Positions 43,268 to 52,484 of a stretch of 64,000 nucleotides of DNA are shown piece by piece. The position numbers were made by a program, and so were the translations under genes. Numbering within the stretch: the stretch's first letter is position 1; each line of letters opens with the position of its first letter. The notes beneath the pieces were generated by a model. The model was not told the DNA's origin. It ran no database searches and saw only the letters and a program-made list of their open reading frames with translations. The DNA comes from CAZFDT01 sp964518335 (GTDB lineage Bacteria; Planctomycetota; Phycisphaerae; Phycisphaerales; Phycisphaeraceae): positions 1 to 64,000 of the forward strand of contig CAZFDT010000008.1 of assembly GCA_964518335.1 (NCBI GenBank), read 5' to 3'.

Positions 43268-45001
43268 ATGACCGCCACACTCCGTCGGGCGCTGATCGTG
43301 CTGATGCTGGCCTGCGGGCTGCTGGGGGCCGTTGCCGATTCCGCCCCGGAGGCTGGGTCCGACACGGCCGCACAGGCCCTCGCCGCCTCGCCCGCTCTGC
43401 AGCCGCAGCACCACCCGCTGGGCCCGGCGTTCGCCGCCGGCGGCTCGGTCGCGGTCATCCCCATCAGCGGCGAGATTTACGACTTCACCCTCGAAAGCCT
43501 CAGGCACCGAGTCGATCAGGCTTTGGCCGACGGCGCCTCCATCCTCGTGCTGGAGATCAACACCAAGGGCGGCATGATCACGTCCGCCATGGACATCGCC
43601 AAGTACGTCAAGGGCCTGTCTGTGCCCACCATCGCCTGGGTCAACCCGGAGGCCTACTCGGCGGGCATCATGATCGCCGCGGCATGCGACGCGATCGTCA
43701 TGGCCCCGGCGTCGGCGGTCGGCGACGCGGCCCCGGTGTCGCCGTGGGGCAATCTCGCCCCCACCGAGCGCAGCAAGGTGCTCTCACCCTGGCTCGAGGA
43801 GTTCCGCGATTCGGCCCGCGCCCATCGCTACGACTTCGCCACGTTTCACGCCATGTGCGAGTTGGGCGTCAAGCTCTATTACGTCGAGCACCTGGACACA
43901 GGCGAACGGCGGCTGGTCAACCAGATCGACTACGAGGTCATGGTCAACGGCCGCGACCCCAGCAGTCCGAGCTGGATCAGCCAGGCGCTCAACCTGCCCG
44001 CCGGCGCCGATCCGGTGGTGCGACGCGAGGTGTCCACCGACACCGACGTGCGCATGTGGAAAGCGGTAACCAAGCTGCCCTCCGGCGCGCCGCTGCCCGA
44101 CGGTCTGTTCCACGACGGCCGCACGCTCCTGACGCTCAACCAGGACCGGGCGATGGACATCGGCCTGGCCAAGGCGACGGCACGCACGCAGACAGAGTTG
44201 GAGCAGTTACTCGGCGCGGCGCAGATGACGCGCTACACGCCGACGTGGAGCCAGAACATGGCCGGTTGGCTCACGCATCCGTACGCAAAAATCGTGCTCA
44301 TCGTGCTGTTCCTCGGCGGGCTCTACTTCGAGTTGCAGACGCCCGGCCTGGGCGCCGGCGGCGTCATCGCCGTCCTTGCCCTCCTCGCCCTGCTGGGTGC
44401 GCCATTCCTCATCGGACTGGCCGAGGTCTGGCACATCATCATCTTCTTCCTCGGCTTCATCCTCCTCATGGTCGAAATCTTCGTCACCCCCGGCTTTGGC
44501 GTCCTGGGCATCAGCGGCATCATCCTCATGTGCATCGGGCTGATCTTCGTCGGCATCCCCACCGGCAGCGGCGGTGGACTGCCCGGCGCCCTGCCCGCGC
44601 CCGAGTTCATGGCCCAGCTCCAGATCTCGGCCGTCTCGCTCCTGGTCGCACTCGTGCTCTTCTTCGTCGGCGCGTTCTACATGTCCCGGCACTTCGGCAG
44701 CGTGCCCGTGCTCAACCGCCTGGTGCTGCGCGACGCGACCAGCCCCGACGATGAGGACGACACCGCGCCCACGCCGCCGCCCTCCCACCATCACGGCGTC
44801 AGCGGCGACGAAGCCTTGGGCGACGGCCAAATCCACGTCGGCGACACCGGCGTCGTGACCACCGGCCTGCGCCCCACCGGCCGCGCCACCTTCGCCGGTC
44901 GCTCGGTCGATGTCACCAGCCCGGGCTCGTGGATCGACCCCGGCCAGCGCGTCCGCGTCGTCGAAATCCACGGGAACATCATCACCGTCGATCGCGCCTG
45001 A
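43268..45001 (+). CDS. NfeD-family membrane serine protease
   Basis: Long-form NfeD (NfeD1b) protein of 577 residues. A signal sequence covers residues 1-25. The ClpP-like domain has [19 protein letters not shown], then [20 protein letters not shown] (nucleophile Ser) and [10 protein letters not shown]. Four to five membrane helices follow at about residues 340-480, and the C-terminal NfeD OB-fold has [18 protein letters not shown] and [16 protein letters not shown]. These proteins act with flotillin-like or SPFH partners in membrane quality control; no such partner is next to it here. Confidence 0.9.
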   Translation: MTATLRRALIVLMLACGLLGAVADSAPEAGSDTAAQALAASPALQPQHHPLGPAFAAGGSVAVIPISGEIYDFTLESLRHRVDQALADGASILVLEINTKGGMITSAMDIAKYVKGLSVPTIAWVNPEAYSAGIMIAAACDAIVMAPASAVGDAAPVSPWGNLAPTERSKVLSPWLEEFRDSARAHRYDFATFHAMCELGVKLYYVEHLDTGERRLVNQIDYEVMVNGRDPSSPSWISQALNLPAGADPVVRREVSTDTDVRMWKAVTKLPSGAPLPDGLFHDGRTLLTLNQDRAMDIGLAKATARTQTELEQLLGAAQMTRYTPTWSQNMAGWLTHPYAKIVLIVLFLGGLYFELQTPGLGAGGVIAVLALLALLGAPFLIGLAEVWHIIIFFLGFILLMVEIFVTPGFGVLGISGIILMCIGLIFVGIPTGSGGGLPGALPAPEFMAQLQISAVSLLVALVLFFVGAFYMSRHFGSVPVLNRLVLRDATSPDDEDDTAPTPPPSHHHGVSGDEALGDGQIHVGDTGVVTTGLRPTGRATFAGRSVDVTSPGSWIDPGQRVRVVEIHGNIITVDRA

Positions 45002-45020
45002 GAACCCACCACAGACCCAC

Positions 45021-46046
45021 TCAAGCGGGCCTGCCTCCGCGTCGATAGCGCAGCACCACATCGTCCCCCACGCGCTTCACGCCGTGCAGCGACAACTGCA
45101 TCGCCTCGCCGATTTTCGCCACGCTGCGCCCGCGCACCGCGTCCAGCCCCGCCGCGTCGCCCAGCAGCTTCGGCGCCACGAATACCAGCGCCTCGTCCAC
45201 CAGGTCCTGCGCGAAGAGATGGCCCAGCAGCGTCGCGCCGCCCTCGACCAGCACGTTGGTCGCACCGTCGGCGGCAAGCTGCTGCAATGACCCGCGCAGG
45301 TCCCCGCCTGTCAACATCGTCTCCGGCGGCTGCTGGCGCACCTTCGCATGTGCGGGCGTGCGGCCGTGCGGATCGACGATCACCCGCCGCGCGACCCGCT
45401 TCACCGTCACTTCCCGGGCCGTCAGCTCCGGGTCATCGGCAATCACCGTCCCCACGCCCACCATGATCGCATCCACCCGCGCCCGCAGCTCGTGGACCAT
45501 CCGCCGCGACGCCGGCCCGCTGATCCACTTCGAGTCGCCCCCGGAAGTGGCAATCTTGCCATCGATGGTCTGGGCCCACTTGGCGATCACCCACGGCAGC
45601 CCCGTCGTCGCCCGCTTCGCAAACGGCGCGATCAGCTCGCCCGCCTCGGACTCGCACACGCCCACCGTCACCTCGACGCCCGCCTCGCGCAGTTGTCCCA
45701 CGCCCCGACCGGCGGCGTGCGGCGACGGGTCGATCGTCCCCACCACCACGCGCTTGACCGCCGCGTCCAGAATCGCCTGCGTGCAGGGCCCCGTCTTGCC
45801 CGTGTGGCAGCACGGCTCCAGCGTGACATACATCGTCGATGGGCCAATGAAGTGACCTGCCCGGGAGAATGCCTGGAGACACGCGACCTCCGCGTGGGGT
45901 CCGCCGAAACGCTTGTGCCAGCCTTCGGCGACGATCTCGCCCTCGACCACCAGCACCGCCCCGACCATCGGGTTAGGCTCGACCCTGCCCAGGCCCCGCC
46001 GCGCCAATGTCAGTGCCCGTCGCATGCATCGCTCGTCCTGGGTCAT
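45021..46046 (-). CDS. ribD: Bifunctional riboflavin deaminase-reductase RibD
   Basis: Carries out the deamination and side-chain reduction of the pyrimidine intermediate in riboflavin synthesis. It has 341 residues. The N-terminal deaminase has GGPHAEVACLQ (His zinc ligand and Glu) and LEPCCHTGKTGPCTQAI (two Cys zinc ligands). The reductase half has KWAQTIDGKIAT, DAIMVGVGTVIADDPELTAR and LVEGGATLLGHLF. No other rib gene is present. TATCAT lies 6 bases before ATG 46046. Confidence 0.95.
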   Translation of the reverse strand: MTQDERCMRRALTLARRGLGRVEPNPMVGAVLVVEGEIVAEGWHKRFGGPHAEVACLQAFSRAGHFIGPSTMYVTLEPCCHTGKTGPCTQAILDAAVKRVVVGTIDPSPHAAGRGVGQLREAGVEVTVGVCESEAGELIAPFAKRATTGLPWVIAKWAQTIDGKIATSGGDSKWISGPASRRMVHELRARVDAIMVGVGTVIADDPELTAREVTVKRVARRVIVDPHGRTPAHAKVRQQPPETMLTGGDLRGSLQQLAADGATNVLVEGGATLLGHLFAQDLVDEALVFVAPKLLGDAAGLDAVRGRSVAKIGEAMQLSLHGVKRVGDDVVLRYRRGGRPA

Positions 46047-46052
46047 CCTGCC

Positions 46053-46062
46053 ATGATATAGT
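46053..46062. promoter_or_regulatory. Overlapping divergent -10 elements (ribD / AsmA-like gene)
   Basis: Minus-strand TATCAT at 46053-46058 is 6 bases from the ribD ATG (leaderless). Plus-strand TATAGT at 46057-46062 would give the AsmA-like gene a leader of about 45 bases with an AAGGAG site. The two cores overlap by two bases. Confidence 0.5.
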
Positions 46063-46112
46063 TCTGTGGCACCGTTCTCGTCGTCGGGGCCCCATTCTGA
46101 AGGAGCATGCAC

Positions 46113-46982
46113 ATGAAGTGGCTCATCCGAAGCGTCATCGCGGTGGTGTTGCTGGTGGTCATTGCCGTGGTCGTCGTGGCGATTGCGATCGATGGGATTG
46201 CCCGTCGGGCGGTCGAACAGGGGGCGAGCTTCGCCTTGGGCGTGCCCACCACGCTGGGCAAGGCCGACGTGGGCCTGTTCTCCGGCCAGTTCGGCATGAG
46301 CGAACTCAACGTCGCCAACCCCACAGGGTTCGATTCGCATCACTTTCTCAAACTCGGTGACGGCCAGGTCGCCGTCACCCTCGGCTCGCTCATGGGCGAC
46401 ACCGTCGAGGTCGGCCGCATCGCCCTCACCGGCCTGGACATGAACCTCGAAAAGAAAGACGGCAAAGACAACGCCAAGATCATCCTCGACAACCTCGCCA
46501 AACTCTCCTCCGGCGAAAAAACCACCGACCCCAAGGACGAAGGCCCCGGCAAGCAGTACGTCATCCGCGAGATCGACATCGGCGAGATCACCGTCAACCT
46601 CAGAGGCTATCCCATGGCCAAGACCGTCAAGGTCGCCCCCATCAAGCTCACCAACGTCGGCAGCGCCGGCGACCCAGTCGACATGCGTTACCTCACCGGC
46701 ATCATCATGCGCTCGATCTTCCAGTCGATGCTCGCCGGCGGCATCGAACTGCCCTCCGACCTGTCGGGCGTGCTGCAACTCGGTGTCGGGCAACTCGGCG
46801 GTCTGGGCGACGTCGAGCAACACCTGGGCAAGGCCCAGGCCATCGTCGGCGAAGTCGGCAAGCTCGGCGAAAAAATGCCCGGCGACGCCGGCAAAAAAGT
46901 CGAGGACGCCGCGGGCAAACTCCAGGAAGGCATCGACGGCCTCCTGGGCGGCCAGAAGAAAGACGACAAGAAAACCGAGTGA
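46113..46982 (+). CDS. AsmA-like membrane-anchored protein
   Basis: Protein of 289 residues with one N-terminal membrane helix (about 6-28, very rich in Val) and a large periplasmic part. The region VPTTLGKADVGLFSGQFGMS and VEVGRIALTGLDMNLEKKDG resembles AsmA/DUF748-type repeats of envelope lipid-transport proteins. The last 60 residues are helical and Lys/Gly-rich (KKVEDAAGKLQEGIDGLLG). AAGGAG ends 7 bases before ATG 46113, which rules out the ATG at 46107 as the main start. Confidence 0.75.
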   Translation: MKWLIRSVIAVVLLVVIAVVVVAIAIDGIARRAVEQGASFALGVPTTLGKADVGLFSGQFGMSELNVANPTGFDSHHFLKLGDGQVAVTLGSLMGDTVEVGRIALTGLDMNLEKKDGKDNAKIILDNLAKLSSGEKTTDPKDEGPGKQYVIREIDIGEITVNLRGYPMAKTVKVAPIKLTNVGSAGDPVDMRYLTGIIMRSIFQSMLAGGIELPSDLSGVLQLGVGQLGGLGDVEQHLGKAQAIVGEVGKLGEKMPGDAGKKVEDAAGKLQEGIDGLLGGQKKDDKKTE

Positions 46983-47006
46983 CGGCCGCGCCCGGCGGTC
47001 GTCGTG

Positions 47007-49979
47007 TCAGCGCAAGCCAGCGCCCGCCGCTGCAGGCGATGCGCAGACCCGATCGGCAGCCGACTCGAACGCACGCCGCACCAGGGCGCGGTCGTCGTGC
47101 AGGTACGCCCGTGCCGCATCGTGCAGGGGCAGACCCAGGGCGGCGCGACCGCGGGCCACGGCCAGGTGGAACTGCCAGGTGAAATCGTCGGCGGTTGGGT
47201 TGCCATGAGGCCGACCTGCCGCCGTGGCGTCTGACGGCGCGGCGTCGAACTCGCCCCGGACCGCCCGCTCGGCGATCGCGCCGATCCCTCGTTGCGGCAC
47301 GTCCACGCGCCCCGCCAGTTGCACGCCCAGCATCCGATCCAGCATCGCGGCGACCTGCCGCAGTTGACCATTGGCGATGACGCCGCGCCGGACCAGCCGC
47401 TCGAGTGTCAACGCCGCACTGGTGAGCGTGTTGACGCAGTGGACCGGCCGGTCGATCAGGTCCTCGATCGCCGCCAGGCACGCCGCGGTCCCGCAACGGC
47501 GCAGCAACGCCAGGGCGCACAGCCAGTTCGGCGCCAGGCGATTGAACTTGAACGGTTCGGTCCCGTCCCACGCCTTGTTGTGCCCCACGGGGTCCCACTC
47601 GTAGCCTTCGCCGTAGCCGTACTCCCGCGACTCGATGGCCTGCAGCAGCCGCGGCTCGGCGGCGGGATCGCCCCACATCGCCAGCACGCTCGCCGCCAGC
47701 CAGCTCACCATCGGCGCCTTGGCCGTCACCCGCCTGGCGACCTCGTCACGCACCAGCGGCTCGTGTCGGTACAGCCACCAGATCGCCTGGCCCGGCTCGC
47801 CTCGGTCCAGCGTCGCCAGCGCCTCGCTCGCCGAGCGCAACTCGTCGGGAACCGTCAGTTCGTCAGTCTTCATCGCCCAGCCGAAGCCGGTTTCGATATC
47901 GCGCGGCGCCTTGTCCAACGCCCCGGTGCGGTCCAGCCACTGGCGCAGGGCGGTGTAGGGCAACTGTGTCGCCGCCGCGCCCCGCTTGGCCGCCTCCGCC
48001 GCTGCGAAGCCCGCCGCCTCGCCCGCCCGCTGCAGGTCGCGCTGCATCCGGCAGGAGTGGTGCGCATCCTGCGACACGCCGAAGCAGCGCGACGCGATCC
48101 ACACGTTACTCAGTCCCCGGGGCACGAGCATGCGGTAGCTCATCTCGCACGCATAGGGGAAGCGCCACCGCCGGTTCACCCACACCCAGAACACGGCCTC
48201 GTCGCTCTCGAACTCGTAGTCGGTGGCGTGGTTGTCGTAGTGGCAGCCGGTGTAACCGATCGGGTCGTCGAAGCGACGGCGCTGGATCTGATCGTCGAGC
48301 GTGAGCACGTGCTCGGTGATGACCTGCCGCGCCTGGCGCAGGCCGATGGCGGGTGCGATGTAGGTCGGGCGGCTGAGGTTGTCGAAGCTGTCGCGCAGGT
48401 ACTGGCGGATGGCCACCAGGCGGGCGCGGGTGAAGTCCTGCGGGTCGGTCGGATCGCACCACCCGGCGTCGAAGTTGACCACCGCCATGCGTGGCCGACC
48501 GTGCAGGTCGCGCAGCCTGCCCGATGACTGTGAATACGCGTGGGGCAGCCCGTCGTGCTCGCGTCCGAAGGTGAACTCGGCCCCGGCCATGGCGCACAGG
48601 TCGCCGTCGCCGGTGCCGTCGATGTAGGCCCGCGCCTCGATGCGGATCGTGCCTCGCGCGGTCGCCACGTGTGCTGCCATGACCCGGCCGTCGCGCACCT
48701 GCACGTCATAGAGCAGGGCGCCGGTGCGGAAATCGACCCCCGCCTCGCGCAGCAGCGACTCGGCCGCGATCATCTTCGCCCAGGGATTGAACGGCCCGTC
48801 GCCCATGGGCCCGCCGCCGTGGCGCTGCATCAGGTCGCGCGTGCGGTCGTCCACCTCTTTCTGCAGCCCGCCGGGGACACCGAAGTAGTACGTGTGAATG
48901 CCCCCGCCCGCGCCGATGCCACCGGCAAACGCCAGGGGCTCGACGCAAACCACCTTCGCACCCGCCCGCGCCGCCGCCAGTGCCGCCAGCGCCCCGCCCG
49001 TGCCCGCACCGGCCACGCACACGTCCGCCTGCACCGTGCTCGATGGTGACACCGGCGACAACGGTCGCGTCAGCACGGCCGGCGACACCTCGTGGACGCC
49101 GCTGCGGCCCAACGCCTCGACCGCATGCACGCCCAGCATGCACCGGTCCGCCATCGTCACCGCGGCCGCATCGCTAAACGCAGGCGAAGCGCTGGCTACA
49201 TTGCGGGCCCCCGACGCCGCCCCGCCCCCGCCGGCCGCGTACGTCCCCACCGGCTCGATGCTCAGGTGGCTCATCGATACCTGGGCGATTTCGCCACCGA
49301 TTGCCTGCTCCAGCTCCGCCAGCGCCGTGAGCACGCGCAGCCGCCACGCCTCGTCGTCGTGCCCGACCTCGACGCTGAGCACCCGCTCGCTGGGCCAGGC
49401 CGTCGAACGCAGCGCGGCGGCGCCCGTCTTCACCTGCGACCAGTCGGCGTGCTGCAGTATCAGGTGCGCCTGCGTGCGCTGCGGACGGCGTCCCTTCGCG
49501 CCGGGATCGATCAGCTGCACCACCTCGCCCGACTCGGTCGCGTCGATCCACTGCCTGCCCGCCACGCGGCGAAGCCCCGCCTTGGTCGCCACGATGAGCG
49601 ACGTGACCATCGCCCCCTCGCGCTCGACCGCCACGGGCTGGGCGTAATAAAGCACGCTTGCGCCACTGTCCAGGAGCTGGTCGGTGGCCACGACCTCGGC
49701 GATCGCCCCGTCCAGCCAGCCCTCGGCCACACCGCCGCGCTTCGCCGACGCCTCGACCAGCGCCCGCCAGCTCGGCGCGTCGCACGTGCCCATCTCCGGG
49801 CAGAAGGCCCGGCCAGACTCCCACACCAGGTCGCCCCGCGGCCCGATCAGCAGCACCCGCTTGCCCGCCGCACGCAGCGCCTGCGTCGCGGCGAACCCCG
49901 CGTGGCCCGAGCCAACCACGACGACATCGAACACCTGATTGAACGGCGTGGGACGGACGGACGAAGCGGCCATGGCCAT
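47007..49979 (-). CDS. Large FAD-dependent oxidoreductase
   Basis: Protein of 990 residues with two dinucleotide-binding folds: VVVVGSGHAGFAATQALRAA near residue 19 and VCVAGAGTGGALAALAAARA near residue 315. The second belongs to an FAD_oxidored-type domain with GGIGAGGGIHTYYFG, YIDGTGDGDLCAMAGAEF and LSNVWIASRCFGVSQDAH. The last ~250 residues look like helical HEAT-type repeats (ATLDRGEPGQAIWWLYRHEP, EDLIDRPVHCVNTLTSAA). Such proteins are common in planctomycete catabolic loci. The substrate is unknown. It is divergent from a PocR-AraC regulator 94 bases away, which probably controls it. Confidence 0.85.
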   Translation of the reverse strand: MAMAASSVRPTPFNQVFDVVVVGSGHAGFAATQALRAAGKRVLLIGPRGDLVWESGRAFCPEMGTCDAPSWRALVEASAKRGGVAEGWLDGAIAEVVATDQLLDSGASVLYYAQPVAVEREGAMVTSLIVATKAGLRRVAGRQWIDATESGEVVQLIDPGAKGRRPQRTQAHLILQHADWSQVKTGAAALRSTAWPSERVLSVEVGHDDEAWRLRVLTALAELEQAIGGEIAQVSMSHLSIEPVGTYAAGGGGAASGARNVASASPAFSDAAAVTMADRCMLGVHAVEALGRSGVHEVSPAVLTRPLSPVSPSSTVQADVCVAGAGTGGALAALAAARAGAKVVCVEPLAFAGGIGAGGGIHTYYFGVPGGLQKEVDDRTRDLMQRHGGGPMGDGPFNPWAKMIAAESLLREAGVDFRTGALLYDVQVRDGRVMAAHVATARGTIRIEARAYIDGTGDGDLCAMAGAEFTFGREHDGLPHAYSQSSGRLRDLHGRPRMAVVNFDAGWCDPTDPQDFTRARLVAIRQYLRDSFDNLSRPTYIAPAIGLRQARQVITEHVLTLDDQIQRRRFDDPIGYTGCHYDNHATDYEFESDEAVFWVWVNRRWRFPYACEMSYRMLVPRGLSNVWIASRCFGVSQDAHHSCRMQRDLQRAGEAAGFAAAEAAKRGAAATQLPYTALRQWLDRTGALDKAPRDIETGFGWAMKTDELTVPDELRSASEALATLDRGEPGQAIWWLYRHEPLVRDEVARRVTAKAPMVSWLAASVLAMWGDPAAEPRLLQAIESREYGYGEGYEWDPVGHNKAWDGTEPFKFNRLAPNWLCALALLRRCGTAACLAAIEDLIDRPVHCVNTLTSAALTLERLVRRGVIANGQLRQVAAMLDRMLGVQLAGRVDVPQRGIGAIAERAVRGEFDAAPSDATAAGRPHGNPTADDFTWQFHLAVARGRAALGLPLHDAARAYLHDDRALVRRAFESAADRVCASPAAAGAGLR

Positions 49980-50060
49980 GATGATCTGCTCTCAGAAATA
50001 GGGCGGGTCGAACCCATCACGATATCGCCGTCACAGGCCCGTCGCCATGGATTTGCCTGC

Positions 50061-50066
50061 TATCCT
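50061..50066 (+). promoter_or_regulatory. -10-like TATCCT deciding the regulator start
   Basis: TATCCT is followed by 7 bases and ATG 50074, which would place the upstream in-frame ATG at 50047 outside the transcript. Confidence 0.5.
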
Positions 50067-50073
50067 GTTGCAT

Positions 50074-50934
50074 ATGGCAGCCGCAACCGGCCGGATTATC
50101 CGCGAACAGGAACCGAAAACGCTTCGCGAGGAGGTCGCCGCCGTTCTCCACGCCTTCGAGCAGACCACCGGCCTGCAGGTCTGCTTCCGCTCGATGTCCA
50201 ACCGCTGGCGCGACGCCGACGACCGCGATGTCGTGGTGGGGCCCCTGACCGTGCATCGCTCGCCCTTCTGCGAGGCTGTCAAGGCCCGTGACCTGCCCGC
50301 CTGCACCAAGTGCGACCACGCCGATCTGCCGTTGTGCTGCACGCCCGGACGCGGACCGTTCGTGCGCACCTGCCACGCCGGCGCCGACGAGGTGCTCGTG
50401 CCGCTGTGGAGTGAGGGCGTCCTCGTCGCCGTCGCCTTCCTGGGGCAGTTCAAACGACGCTTCAGCGGCATGCGCGGCGCCCTGTCCCTGCGACAGGTCA
50501 GCGACGCCGACATCCGCCGACTCGAACACCTGGCCCTGGGACTGCAGGCCTACCTCCTCGATGTCCTGCGCCGACTCGACGACCAGCGCCGCCAGCACAC
50601 CACCGGCCGCCGCGCCGCCATCGACGCCTACATCCGCAAAAGTCTCCCTGCCGGACCCACCCTCCCTGAACTCGCCCACCACCTGGCCCTGTCCACCTCA
50701 CGCGCCAGCCACGTCGTCCGCGAACTCACCGGCCAGTCCTTCCAGCAGCTTGTCGAGCACCGCCGCATCGCCGTCGCCCGCGACCTGCTCGCAGGCACCG
50801 GCGGCAAGATCGCCTGGGTCGCCCAGCAAACCGGCTTCCGCGACATCGCCTACTTCTGCCGCTACTTCAAACGCAAGACCGGCCACACCCCCACCGCCTT
50901 CCGCAAACAACACCGCCCCCTCGGCTCCGTCTAA
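50074..50934 (+). CDS. PocR-domain AraC-family transcription regulator
   Basis: Regulator of 286 residues. Residues 15-170 form a PocR-type sensory domain with its Cys cluster (CTKCDHADLPLCC and RTCHAGADEVLVPLW). Residues ~190-286 are the AraC double helix-turn-helix: LPELAHHLALSTSRASHVVR and IAWVAQQTGFRDIAYFCRYF, closing with KTGHTPTAFRKQH. PocR domains often sense small diols or redox state. The divergent oxidoreductase is the likely target. ATG 50047 would add nine residues; 50074 is preferred on promoter spacing. Confidence 0.9.
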   Translation: MAAATGRIIREQEPKTLREEVAAVLHAFEQTTGLQVCFRSMSNRWRDADDRDVVVGPLTVHRSPFCEAVKARDLPACTKCDHADLPLCCTPGRGPFVRTCHAGADEVLVPLWSEGVLVAVAFLGQFKRRFSGMRGALSLRQVSDADIRRLEHLALGLQAYLLDVLRRLDDQRRQHTTGRRAAIDAYIRKSLPAGPTLPELAHHLALSTSRASHVVRELTGQSFQQLVEHRRIAVARDLLAGTGGKIAWVAQQTGFRDIAYFCRYFKRKTGHTPTAFRKQHRPLGSV

Positions 50935-50937
50935 CCC

Positions 50938-50984
50938 CCCCCGGAAGTTATCCACAGGAATCGGGTAGCCCCCGCTTCCGGGGG
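50938..50984. repeat. 10-bp inverted repeat after the regulator gene
   Basis: CCCCCGGAAG at 50938-50947 pairs with CTTCCGGGGG at 50975-50984 across 27 bases. It starts 4 bases after the araC-type stop and is probably its terminator, though it lacks a T-run. Confidence 0.5.
50948..50956 (+). other. Single DnaA-box-like 9-mer
   Basis: TTATCCACA exactly matches the strong DnaA box of Escherichia coli. It stands alone, with no dnaA, dnaN or AT-rich unwinding region near it, so it is reported as a sequence match only. Confidence 0.3.
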
Positions 50985-51133
50985 TAATCGGAATCACTGG
51001 GTTTTCACCTTCACCACACGATGCGCCGGCCAATTCGGCAGTGGGCCTCCGACCACATGGCGCATGTCGAACTTCGGATGTGGGATGTAGAAATGTACCA
51101 CTGCATGCGACCCACTCCCATGGCCATGCGCCT

Positions 51134-51238
51134 TCCGATACCCGACACCCGACACCCGAACCCCGCCTCCCGTACCCTCCACCTTTTGCCCTTTGCCTTC
51201 CGACCCTGATCGCTGATCCCTGTTCCCTGTACCCTGCC
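51134..51238. repeat. Degenerate heptamer array, 15 units in register
   Basis: Fifteen consecutive heptamers keep one register over 105 bases. The first part follows CCCGNNN (CCCGACA twice, CCCGAAC, CCCGCCT, CCCGTAC), the middle is pyrimidine-rich (CTTTTGC, CCTTTGC), and the last part follows CCCTGNN (CCCTGAT, CCCTGTT, CCCTGTA, CCCTGCC). It resembles the short tandemly repeated heptamers known from cyanobacteria. Confidence 0.75.
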
Positions 51239-51518
51239 TCTGCCCCCCGTCCACTGCAACACTTCATTCTACCCCCGCCCGGTGCGGCGCATAGTCTCGC
51301 GGGGGAAAATTCCGGGGTCCGGGGGGCCGGCGTAGGGGTGAGCGACGAGGGCCAAGGCCCCGGCAGACGACGCTGAGGTGCTCCTCAAAAACTGGGCGCT
51401 GGATTAGGATGTTCTCTCTGGTGCCAAGCACGATTTCTGCGATTGTGGCGACACGCTATGCACCTCCGACGGCGTTGGCGGTTTGAGTGTTGACGATGTG
51501 GCCACGCCGTGACGCTGC

Positions 51519-52367
51519 TCAACGCGCAACCTTGAAGCCAAAGATGCCCACCGAGAAATAGGGTGCTGCGGCAGTTTCAAAGCTCATGGTTTCCCCGTGG
51601 CCATCCAGGAATAAGGCATTGCCACGATCGTTGTGTGGGAAGCTCATTCCGCCATAATTCTTGGTGAGCACGCCATTAAAGCTGCTGTTGGGGTCGTCGT
51701 AAACCATGCCATAGGGCACCACAGAAGATTCGCGATAGCTGATGGGAAAGGGGTTTGTGATCCCGACGCCGTAGAAGATGCCGGCGTCGGCGAAAGCCGC
51801 GACACGGCTCGGATTCAGAATATCGTGGAATCGAACGCCACTTCCGAAGCGGATGGAGCCGTTCCGCGGATGGTGGTAGGTCGGCGTTAATGGCCAGTCA
51901 TCTGGGCCGTACCAATGAAAGTCGCCGTTGTAGTTGTAGCTGCCTCTTTCATTGCCCCAAAGTCTGACGATGGACCCAAATTGATTGACCCAGCTCGAGC
52001 ACCACCATGGGCCTTTGGCATCTTCACGCTTTGAGATGCCCTTGGGCTCGACCGCGAAGTAGGGAGCCACGAATACATGCCAAGGATCATACCTTTCACC
52101 CCAGAGAGAGGGTGTCGCAGGATTGAGGGGTGGTTTGACATAGTTCGGCGGCGCCAGATTCCGGTTGTCATTGCGATACCCCTGCAGGGCCATGGCGATC
52201 TGGCGCAGGTTGCTGAGGCACACCACCGTGTGGGCCGTCTCTCGGGCCTGCCGCAATGCCGGTAACAGCAGCGAGATAAGCAGGACAAGGATGCTGATGA
52301 CCACGAGCAGCTCAATCAAGGTGAAACCGCGGCGATCACCTTGAAACGATTCCGAGGTATGCAACAT
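51519..52367 (-). CDS. Prepilin-like DUF1559 protein with H-X9-DG
   Basis: Planctomycete-type pseudopilin of 282 residues. The prepilin cleavage and methylation site is [20 protein letters not shown] near residue 15, followed by [21 protein letters not shown], the DUF1559 start. The C terminus has [15 protein letters not shown], the H-X9-DG signature. It is exported and cut by prepilin peptidase. ATG 52367 has GGAG 8 bases upstream; ATG 52400 is less likely. The promoter region carries a LacI-type palindrome. Confidence 0.93.
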   Translation of the reverse strand: MLHTSESFQGDRRGFTLIELLVVISILVLLISLLLPALRQARETAHTVVCLSNLRQIAMALQGYRNDNRNLAPPNYVKPPLNPATPSLWGERYDPWHVFVAPYFAVEPKGISKREDAKGPWWCSSWVNQFGSIVRLWGNERGSYNYNGDFHWYGPDDWPLTPTYHHPRNGSIRFGSGVRFHDILNPSRVAAFADAGIFYGVGITNPFPISYRESSVVPYGMVYDDPNSSFNGVLTKNYGGMSFPHNDRGNALFLDGHGETMSFETAAAPYFSVGIFGFKVAR

Positions 52368-52424
52368 GCCTTTGCTCCGAGAGGCCGATGGGACGACCAA
52401 GGCACATCCACCTGCTTCTCACCT

Positions 52425-52452
52425 AGGTTACATGCATCGATGCATATTGCAA
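52425..52452 (-). promoter_or_regulatory. Promoter with a LacI-type operator in its spacer
   Basis: On the minus strand TTGCAA (52447-52452), a 16-base spacer and TAACCT (52425-52430) form a plausible promoter. The spacer is almost filled by the perfect palindrome ATGCATCGATGCAT (52432-52445), which has the central CG usual for LacI-family operators. Binding there would block RNA polymerase. The leader would be about 50 bases. Confidence 0.55.
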
Positions 52453-52484
52453 TCAAATTGTCACACAATCGGAAAATACATGTC

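Larger units (their letters stand above)
50935..51518. other. Repeat-rich gene-free region
   Basis: No convincing gene lies in these 584 bases; short open frames have the composition of the repeats. It holds an inverted repeat, a DnaA-box-like sequence and a heptamer array (listed separately). The rest (about 51240-51518) is G/C-rich DNA and a plain stretch in which nothing is recognised. Confidence 0.7.

Noticed and set aside
50948..50956. DnaA-box match considered as a replication origin
   Set aside because: A single box, with no dnaA/dnaN genes and no A/T-rich unwinding segment.
51134..51238. Heptamer array considered as a CRISPR array
   Set aside because: The repeat unit is 7 bases with no spacers and no cas genes.
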